The position numbers were made by a program, and so were the translations under genes. Of a DNA stretch of 36,628 nucleotides, positions 31,108-36,628 are shown in pieces. The stretch's first letter is position 1. Every line of letters begins with the position of its first letter. The notes under the pieces were generated by a model. It had not been told where the DNA came from. It was given only the letters and a program-made list of their open reading frames with translations, and did not search any database. This stretch comes from Paraburkholderia oxyphila NBRC 105797 (GTDB taxonomy: Bacteria; Pseudomonadota; Gammaproteobacteria; Burkholderiales; Burkholderiaceae), in the NCBI RefSeq assembly GCF_000685075.1, contig NZ_BAYD01000101.1:1-36628 (forward strand), in the 5' to 3' direction.

Positions 31108-32193
31108 ATGAACCACAGGAATTCCCATCGCGCAGGTTTTGCGCGCAAGGTGCTGCCCATGGTGGCCGCCGCCACGCTGCTGCAATGCGCGGCGATGAGT
31201 GCCCACGCCGCCGACGCCGTCGTGCTGTACACGGCCGACGGCCTCGAAAATCTCTACAAGGACGTCCTGCCTGCTTTCGAGAAGAAGGAAGGCGTCAAGG
31301 TCAATATCGTGACGGCCGGCAGTGGCGAAGTTGTGAACCGCGCCAATGTCGAAAAGGATTCGCCCAAGGGCGACGTGATCGTCACGCTGCCGCCGTTCAT
31401 CCAGCAGGCGCAGCAAGGCGGCCTGCTGCAGCCGTACCAGAGCGTGAACTACAAGAACGTGCCGGCGATCGCGAAGGCCCCGGACGGCTCGTGGGCGACG
31501 TTCGTGAACAACTACTTCTCGTTCGCGATCAACCCCGAAGTCGTGAAGAACCAGCCGAAGACGTTCGCCGACCTCCTGCATCCGGACTATTCGGGCAAGG
31601 TCGCGTACTCGAACCCGGCCACGGCGGGTGACGGCATGGCCGTGATCATCCTCACGACCTCGCTGATGGGCGAAGACAAGGCGTTCGACTATCTGAAGAA
31701 GCTCGAGCAAAGCGCCAAGTTCCACACCAAGGGCACGGGCTATCTCGACGTGCTGCTCTCGCGCAACGAAATCTCGGTGGCCAACGGCGACCTGCAGATG
31801 GATCTCGACGACGCGGCCAACGGCGGTCTCTCGCTCAAGCCGATCTTCCTCGCCGCCGACGCGGGCGGCCATCCGACGACGTTCCAGCTGCCGTACGCGA
31901 TCGGCCTGATCAAGAATGGTCCGAACCAGGCGGAAGGCAAGAAGCTGATCGATTATCTGATGTCGACGGAAGTGCAGTCGAAGGTGCCGGATATCTTCGG
32001 CATTCCGGGCCGCACGGACGTGGCGCTCACGGGCAAGAACGGCGAAGCGGTCAAGCAGGCGATCCAGGGCGTCAAGCTGATTCCGGTGGACTGGAACCAG
32101 GTGATGGCGAAGAAGGCCGACTGGACCGCGCGCTGGAAGAACGAGGTGATCGGCTCGTCGGGCAAGCAGCTTGAAGTCGTGAAGCCGCAGTAA
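31108..32193 (+). CDS. phnS: 2-aminoethylphosphonate ABC transporter, substrate-binding protein
   Basis: The 361-residue precursor has a signal peptide (VLPMVAAATLLQCAAMSAHA) and the fold of iron/sulfate-type periplasmic binding proteins. It starts with VVLYTADGLENLYKDVLPAF and has NIVTAGSGEVVNRANVE, then PATAGDGMAVIILTTSLMG, then VDWNQVMAKKADWTARWK. It resembles PhnS, which captures 2-aminoethylphosphonate for the PhnSTUV importer of Salmonella. GGAG six bases before ATG 31108 marks the start. Its place ahead of genes for an ATPase, two permeases, a GntR regulator and a PhnZ-like oxygenase supports phosphonate over other substrates. A stem-loop follows the stop. Confidence 0.9.
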   Translation: MNHRNSHRAGFARKVLPMVAAATLLQCAAMSAHAADAVVLYTADGLENLYKDVLPAFEKKEGVKVNIVTAGSGEVVNRANVEKDSPKGDVIVTLPPFIQQAQQGGLLQPYQSVNYKNVPAIAKAPDGSWATFVNNYFSFAINPEVVKNQPKTFADLLHPDYSGKVAYSNPATAGDGMAVIILTTSLMGEDKAFDYLKKLEQSAKFHTKGTGYLDVLLSRNEISVANGDLQMDLDDAANGGLSLKPIFLAADAGGHPTTFQLPYAIGLIKNGPNQAEGKKLIDYLMSTEVQSKVPDIFGIPGRTDVALTGKNGEAVKQAIQGVKLIPVDWNQVMAKKADWTARWKNEVIGSSGKQLEVVKPQ

Positions 32194-32226
32194 GGCATTT
32201 GAGCAATATCTGAGTACTTTGTATGG

Positions 32227-32263
32227 GACCAGAGCCGGTGCTTCTTGAGCGCGGGTTCTGGTC
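32227..32263 (+). terminator. Stem-loop between phnS and phnT
   Basis: GACCAGA (32227-32233) pairs with TCTGGTC (32257-32263) around a 23-base loop in the 94-base gap. A short TTTT follows at 32269-32272. Such hairpins after a binding-protein gene commonly protect its mRNA or partly end transcription, so that more binding protein than transporter is made. Confidence 0.4.
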
Positions 32264-32287
32264 GACCGTTTTGCAGGAGAAGAACCG

Positions 32288-33406
32288 GTGAATACCGCAA
32301 GCCTTGCGTCGGCCCAGATGGCCCGCGCACTGCCGGATGTGTCCGGCCTGACCGATACCTCCGATGCGTCCAGCTTCGGCGGCGCAGCGGGCGTGCAGAT
32401 CGACCGCCTGAGCGTGCGCTTCGGCACGCGCACGGTGCTCGATGATCTGTCGCTCACTATCCGCCGCGGCGAATTGCTGACCGTGCTGGGCCGCAGCGGT
32501 TGCGGCAAGACTACCCTGCTGCGTTTCATCGCCGGGTTCATCGAAGCCGATGCGCTCGCGGGTTCGCTCACCGTCGCGGGCCGCGACCTGACCCACGTGC
32601 CGCCGCATCAGCGCAACCTGGGGCTGCTGTTCCAGAGCTACGCGCTCTTTCCACATCTCTCGGTGTTCGAGAACGTCGCGTTCGGGCTCAAGGCGCGGCG
32701 CGTGCCGTCGCGCGACATCGCGCGGCGCGTGGCGGACGCGCTCAAGCTCGTGCAGCTCGGCGACTCGGGCCACGTCATGCCCGCCCAGCTCTCGGGCGGC
32801 ATGCAGCAGCGTGTGGCGCTCGCGCGCGCGCTCGTGATCGAGCCGGACGTGCTGCTGCTCGACGAGCCGCTTTCGGCACTCGACGCCAATCTGCGCGCCT
32901 CGGTGCGCTCCGAGCTCAAGGCGCTGCACGAGCGGCTGCCTGACCTCACGATCGTCTGCGTGACGCACGATCAGGACGACGCGCTGGTGCTCTCCGACCG
33001 CACGCTGCTGATGCGCGACGGCCATATCGCGCAGCTCGGCACGCCGCAGCAGCTCTACGACACGCCCAACGACGCCTACGTCGCGCGCTATCTGGGCGCG
33101 GCGAACCTCTTGCCGCCGAGCGTGGCGTTCCCGGTGGGCGACGCGCGTCACGACGTGCGCGACAAGCTCGCCTGCCTGCGTCCCGAAAGCCTGCGCATCG
33201 CGCCGCTGGGCGAAGGCAGCCTGCACGGCACGATCGAGTCCGTCGAATGGTATGGCTCGGTGCTCTCGGTGCCGGTGCTGCTCGATGCGATGCCCAACGA
33301 TCCGGTGCTCGTCACCATGCAACGCGGCCACGGCATGACGCCGGAAAAAGGCATGCGTGTTTCCCTGCGCTACGAGGCTGACGATGTCGTCCTTATCAAC
33401 CCCTGA
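32288..33406 (+). CDS. phnT: 2-aminoethylphosphonate ABC transporter, ATP-binding protein
   Basis: The 372-residue cytoplasmic ATPase carries Walker A GRSGCGKTT (68-76), a Q-loop QSYALFPH (Gln116), the ABC signature LSGGMQQR (168-175), Walker B LLLDEP (189-194) and the usual H-loop in CVTHDQDDAL. The C-terminal third is a TOBE-type regulatory domain. The start is GTG at 32288, with AGGAG eight bases upstream. The gene overlaps phnU by 23 bases, so translation is coupled. PhnT energises import of 2-aminoethylphosphonate through PhnU and PhnV. Relatives import iron, spermidine or thiamine, but the neighbourhood fits the phosphonate assignment. Confidence 0.92.
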   Translation: MNTASLASAQMARALPDVSGLTDTSDASSFGGAAGVQIDRLSVRFGTRTVLDDLSLTIRRGELLTVLGRSGCGKTTLLRFIAGFIEADALAGSLTVAGRDLTHVPPHQRNLGLLFQSYALFPHLSVFENVAFGLKARRVPSRDIARRVADALKLVQLGDSGHVMPAQLSGGMQQRVALARALVIEPDVLLLDEPLSALDANLRASVRSELKALHERLPDLTIVCVTHDQDDALVLSDRTLLMRDGHIAQLGTPQQLYDTPNDAYVARYLGAANLLPPSVAFPVGDARHDVRDKLACLRPESLRIAPLGEGSLHGTIESVEWYGSVLSVPVLLDAMPNDPVLVTMQRGHGMTPEKGMRVSLRYEADDVVLINP

Positions 33407-34307
33407 TTCCGCTTTCCCGGGTGCTCCGCTGCCAGGCGCGGAGGCGCACGCGGCCGCCGTGCGTCGCCGCGAGCGGCGCGCGCAATGGCATATCGCCTTT
33501 CTGCTCGTGTTCGTGCTGGGGCCGCTCGTCGTCTATCCGCTCGTGCGGCTCGTGCTGCTCAGCCTGACCGGCGCGCATGGCCTGAGCTTGCACGCCTATG
33601 AGGCGTTCTTCGGCAATCCCGATTCGCGTGGCGTGATCGGCACGACGTTGTGGATCCTGTTCCTCAGTGCGGGCCTGGCCTCCGTGCTCGGCGTGGCGAT
33701 CGCCGCGATCCTGTTCTTCAAGCCGTTTCCGGGCGCGCAGCTCGTGACGCGCTTTCTCGAACTGTTCGTGGCGTTTCCGTCGTTCCTCGTCGCCTTCACG
33801 CTGATCTTTCTGTACGGCTCGCAGGGCTCGGTGAGCATCGGCCTGCAGCGGCTCTTTCATCTGCAGGCGCCGCCGCTCGATTTCCTGTTCGGCATCGGCG
33901 GGGTCGTGCTCGCGGAAGTGGTGTTCTATGCGCCCTTCGTCGTGCGCCCGACGCTCGCCGCGTTCTCGCTGCTCGACATGCGCCTGATCGAGGCCGCGCG
34001 CAGCCTGGGCGCGAACAACCGCATGGTCGCCGCACGCGTGATCCTGCCGCTCGCGTGGCCGGGCATCGCCGCGGGCACGATCCTGTGTTTTCTGCTGACG
34101 TTCAACGAGTTCGGCATTCTGCTCGTGCTCGGCAGCGCGCATCTGGTCACGCTGCCGGTGGCCATCTATAGCTCCGCGACCGTCGATCTCGATCTGCCGA
34201 CCGCCGCCGCAGGCGCGGTCGTGATGCTCGCAATGTCGCTTTCCCTGTATGCGCTGTATCGGCGCGTGAATCGCCGCAGTCATGGAGGCGCGCGCAATGG
34301 CAAATAA
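33384..34307 (+). CDS. phnU: 2-aminoethylphosphonate ABC transporter, permease
   Basis: The 307-residue inner-membrane protein has six or so hydrophobic segments, from WHIAFLLVFVLGPLVVYPLV to VVMLAMSLSLYALY. The coupling loop that contacts the ATPase is EAARSLGANNRMVAARVILPLAWPGIAAG, with the EAA signature. It matches the PhnU-type permease in size and place. ATG 33384 is chosen because GAGG lies six bases upstream and it overlaps the end of phnT. It is expected to form the channel together with PhnV. Confidence 0.9.
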   Translation: MSSLSTPDSAFPGAPLPGAEAHAAAVRRRERRAQWHIAFLLVFVLGPLVVYPLVRLVLLSLTGAHGLSLHAYEAFFGNPDSRGVIGTTLWILFLSAGLASVLGVAIAAILFFKPFPGAQLVTRFLELFVAFPSFLVAFTLIFLYGSQGSVSIGLQRLFHLQAPPLDFLFGIGGVVLAEVVFYAPFVVRPTLAAFSLLDMRLIEAARSLGANNRMVAARVILPLAWPGIAAGTILCFLLTFNEFGILLVLGSAHLVTLPVAIYSSATVDLDLPTAAAGAVVMLAMSLSLYALYRRVNRRSHGGARNGK

Positions 34308-35187
34308 TCCTGCAACCAATCCCGTGGCGGCGGCTTCGGACCACATCGCCCTGCCGCCGAAGCACCTGCGTGCGCGGCCCGTCGAGCGCAGCGTCCTCGC
34401 GCGCGTTGCCAGCGGCGTGCTGCTCGCGCTCGCTGCACTGCTGTGCTTCTGGCTCTTCGTGCTGCCGGTGATCGTCGTTGCGCTTTCGAGCGTGGCCTCG
34501 CACTGGTCGGGGACGATACTCCCCGACGGCTTCAGCATGCGCTGGTTCGAGCGCCTCGGCTCGAGTGACTTCGACGCGCTCACCACGAGCCTCGAGGTCG
34601 GCTTCGGCGTGGCGGTGCTTGGCACCGCGCTCGGCCTGTGGCTTGCGCTGGCGCTCGAAGGGCGCGACCGGCGCGGCCTTGGCGCCATCGCCGACGCGCT
34701 CGCGATGGTGCCCAACGGCGTGCCGAGCGTGGTGCTCGGGCTTGCGGTGCTGATCGCCTATCACAAGGCGCCGGTGGATCTGTCGAGCTCGGCGGCGATC
34801 GTCGTGTTCGTGCAGCTCGCGCTGGTGCTGCCGTTTTGCTATCGCTGCGCGGCGGCGGGGCTGCGCCCCGAGCTGACCGTGCTGCGCGAAGCGGCCGCGA
34901 GCCTCGGCGCGCCGCCCGCGATGGTGCTGCGCCGCGTGGTGCTCCCGCAGCTGGTGCCGGCGATCCGCGCGAGCCTCGCGCTGGGCTTCGCGATCTCGCT
35001 CGGCGAGCTCGGCGCGACGCTCACCGTGTATCCGCCGGGATTCGCAACGGTGCCGATCGTCGTAGTCGGCGCGGTCGAGCGCGGGTATTACCTGCCGGCG
35101 TCGGCGCTTTCGCTGATCCTGCTGATCGTGTCGCTGGCGGCGTTGTCGCTGATTGCTGCGCGCGTGCCGCGCCGGCGTGCGGATTGA
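34297..35187 (+). CDS. phnV: 2-aminoethylphosphonate ABC transporter, second permease
   Basis: The 296-residue inner-membrane protein has hydrophobic segments such as VLLALAALLCFWLFVLPVIVVAL and ALSLILLIVSLAALSLIAA. The coupling loop reads REAAASLGAPPAMVLRRVVLPQLVPAIRAS. ATG 34297 is strongly supported by GGAGG eight bases upstream; the in-frame ATG at 34282 overlaps that site. It overlaps phnU by 11 bases and forms the second half of the importer channel. The N-terminal 40 residues are longer than usual and unstructured by composition. Confidence 0.9.
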   Translation: MANNPATNPVAAASDHIALPPKHLRARPVERSVLARVASGVLLALAALLCFWLFVLPVIVVALSSVASHWSGTILPDGFSMRWFERLGSSDFDALTTSLEVGFGVAVLGTALGLWLALALEGRDRRGLGAIADALAMVPNGVPSVVLGLAVLIAYHKAPVDLSSSAAIVVFVQLALVLPFCYRCAAAGLRPELTVLREAAASLGAPPAMVLRRVVLPQLVPAIRASLALGFAISLGELGATLTVYPPGFATVPIVVVGAVERGYYLPASALSLILLIVSLAALSLIAARVPRRRAD

Positions 35188-35191
35188 AACG

Positions 35192-35992
35192 ATGGACGGC
35201 ATGCGCACCGTTGCGTTGCACCGTCTCGCAGGGCGGGCCGGGGACGATGCGGAGCCGGCAGACGAGCCGGATCGCGGCCTGAGCGCTGTGCCCCCACCGG
35301 CCATGACGCGCGATGCCGATCTGCGAAGCGCGTCGCGCGCCGAAATGGCGACGCCGCTCGCGCTGGTGCGTCAGCATTCGCTGGCCGACCTCGTGCGCGA
35401 CGAGATCGAGCGCTGCATCGCGCGCGGCCAGCTCGCGCCGGGCGCGAAGCTCGTCGAGACCGAATGGGCCGCGCGGCTGCAGGTCTCGCGCGGGCCAGTG
35501 CGTGAAGCGTTTCGCGCACTCGAGCAGGCGGGGCTCGTGCGCAACGAGAAGCATCGCGGCGTGTTTGTGCGCAGTGTGTCTGGCGTGGAGGCGGATGAGC
35601 TTGCCTCGCTGTGCTCGATCCTCGAAGAGGCGGCGTGCCGGATGCTGGCGGCGCGTATCGACGCGGCGCAGGTTGCCGCGCTGCACGAGCGGCTCGAGGC
35701 AATGCGCACCGGGCTCGCCGACGAGGATGCGTTTGCGCGCGCGTGCGAAGCCTTTAGCGACGCACTGGTCGAGGCGGCCGGCAACGGCAAGCTGTCCGAG
35801 GCCTGGCGGCGCGCTGTCAACGAGCGGCGGCTGTCGCCGCGCGAGCAGCAGAGCGAGGCAGCGCGGCAGGCGTCCTATGCGCGGCATCGGGCGGTCTTGA
35901 ACGCACTCGCCTCGCGCGACGCCGACGAAGCGGTCGCCCAGATGCGCACGCAGGAGAAACACGATGAACGGGACGTCGGTGACGTCCGTTGA
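35192..35992 (+). CDS. GntR-family (FadR-type) transcriptional regulator
   Basis: The protein carries a GntR winged helix (LADLVRDEIERCIARGQLAPGAKLVE, then AARLQVSRGPVREAFRALEQAGLV) and a FadR-type all-helical ligand domain (ELASLCSILEEAACRMLAARID, and further helices; each quoted in part). The start is uncertain. ATG 35192, four bases after phnV, gives 266 residues; ATG 35303 (229 residues) and ATG 35345 (215) also fit, and the region before residue 50 looks unstructured. None has a strong ribosome-binding site. Placed between phnV and the PhnZ-like gene, it probably controls phosphonate use in response to 2-aminoethylphosphonate or its hydroxylated form. Confidence 0.85.
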   Translation: MDGMRTVALHRLAGRAGDDAEPADEPDRGLSAVPPPAMTRDADLRSASRAEMATPLALVRQHSLADLVRDEIERCIARGQLAPGAKLVETEWAARLQVSRGPVREAFRALEQAGLVRNEKHRGVFVRSVSGVEADELASLCSILEEAACRMLAARIDAAQVAALHERLEAMRTGLADEDAFARACEAFSDALVEAAGNGKLSEAWRRAVNERRLSPREQQSEAARQASYARHRAVLNALASRDADEAVAQMRTQEKHDERDVGDVR

Positions 35993-36043
35993 CTGACGGA
36001 GTAATTGCGCGCCGGCGCGATCGACAAAAGGAGGATGGGCAGA

Positions 36044-36598
36044 ATGGCACTGAGTCTGGAAGATATTCGCGGCTTGTTCGAGCAGCATGGCGGGCAGGCC
36101 TATAGTGGCGAGCCGGTGACGCAGCTCGAACACGCGCTGCAAAGCGGCGCACTGGCCGAGGAGGAAGGGGCGAGCGAGGAACTCGTGGCGGCGGCTTTCC
36201 TGCACGATCTCGGGCATCTGCTCAATCGCCAGGGCGAAACGCCGACCGAGCGCGGTATCGACGACCTGCACCAGTACTATGCGTTGCCGTTCCTGCGGCC
36301 GATTCTGCCGGCGAGCGTATTGGAGCCGATCCGGCTGCACGTCGATGCGAAGCGCTATCTATGCGCAACCGATGAAGCATACTTCGGCCGCCTGTCACCT
36401 GATTCGGTACGCAGCCTCCAGCTGCAAGGCGGCATTTTCGACGCCGATGGCGCGCGCGAATTTGCCGAGCGCCCCTATGCCGACGACGCGGTGCGCCTGC
36501 GCCGCTGGGACGACCTCGCGAAGATCGAGGGCAAGCAAACGCCGGGTCTCGACCACTACCTGCAGATCGTCGATCGCGTGATGCAACGCCACGCGTGA
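36044..36598 (+). CDS. phnZ: PhnZ-like HD-domain phosphonate oxygenase
   Basis: The 184-residue protein belongs to the phosphonate-linked HD-domain family of mixed-valence di-iron oxygenases. PhnZ turns 2-amino-1-hydroxyethylphosphonate into glycine and phosphate, using oxygen. The key residues line up with PhnZ as I recall it: Tyr20, Glu23 and His30 in YSGEPVTQLEHA, His54-Asp55 and His58 in FLHDLGH, His76, His99 and Asp156 or Asp157. The regular offset of four to five positions from PhnZ supports this. AGGAGG nine bases ahead of ATG 36044 is the best ribosome-binding site in the region. PhnY, which makes the hydroxylated substrate, is not in the window and may lie beyond its end. Confidence 0.82.
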   Translation: MALSLEDIRGLFEQHGGQAYSGEPVTQLEHALQSGALAEEEGASEELVAAAFLHDLGHLLNRQGETPTERGIDDLHQYYALPFLRPILPASVLEPIRLHVDAKRYLCATDEAYFGRLSPDSVRSLQLQGGIFDADGAREFAERPYADDAVRLRRWDDLAKIEGKQTPGLDHYLQIVDRVMQRHA

Positions 36599-36628
36599 GC
36601 CGGTTTCGCGTCTCTTTCGAGGGGGCTC

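Noticed and set aside
1..36628. CRISPR arrays, tRNA or rRNA genes, prophage or transposase genes
   Set aside because: I found no spaced direct repeats, no cloverleaf-like sequence and no transposase or integrase motif on either strand.

Overview
The window looks like chromosomal DNA of a Burkholderiaceae bacterium, most likely Paraburkholderia, Burkholderia or Caballeronia. The evidence is the high G+C content, strong GC bias at third codon positions, and gene families typical of that group: IclR, LacI, Lrp, LysE, DUF1993 and phnSTUV with a PhnZ-like oxygenase. This assignment is an inference from gene content; the window contains no rRNA or tRNA marker.

Region 1 (1-12.4 kb) holds a small RRM-like gene, a truncated GH28 polygalacturonase remnant, and a six-gene periplasmic operon. 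Its order is DUF2138, DUF1175, alpha-2-macroglobulin, DUF2300, DUF2135, DUF2135. This is the yfaA-T-S-Q-P order of E. coli and resembles the mag locus of Pseudomonas aeruginosa, with the last gene duplicated. It is the most interesting part of the window. The DUF1175 protein shows the Cys/His/His triad of NlpC/P60 peptidases. The DUF2300 protein reads as three parts: a penicillin-binding-protein-like N-terminus, a SpoIID-like middle and a C-terminal HExxH motif. I infer a periplasmic, peptidoglycan-facing protease-trap machine rather than a simple inhibitor.

Region 2 (12.4-18.6 kb) is sugar-acid catabolism. It has a PEP-mutase/isocitrate-lyase family gene, a LacI-type regulator, a XylD-like sugar-acid dehydratase, an IclR regulator and a XylX-like 2-keto-3-deoxy sugar-acid dehydratase. 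The dehydratase pair fits the Weimberg route from pentonate to alpha-ketoglutarate semialdehyde. Each dehydratase gene has its own promoter and its own palindromic operator.

Region 3 (18.6-22.2 kb) is amino-acid related: an AruH-like aminotransferase, a small helical protein, an Lrp/AsnC regulator divergent from a LysE-family exporter, and a DUF1993 protein.

Region 4 (22.2-29.7 kb) is a mixed accessory stretch. It carries a TumE-like toxin with an apparently decayed antitoxin, a secreted HNH-like protein lacking the expected histidine, a small membrane protein with a second RRM-like protein, and a nadE gene with an in-frame internal deletion. It continues with an L,D-transpeptidase, an EamA exporter and a UbiB-family protein that has lost its kinase residues.

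Region 5 (29.9-36.6 kb) is 2-aminoethylphosphonate use: a DeoR regulator, phnSTUV transporter genes, a GntR regulator and a PhnZ-like HD-domain oxygenase. The phnY partner is not in the window and may lie just beyond its right edge.
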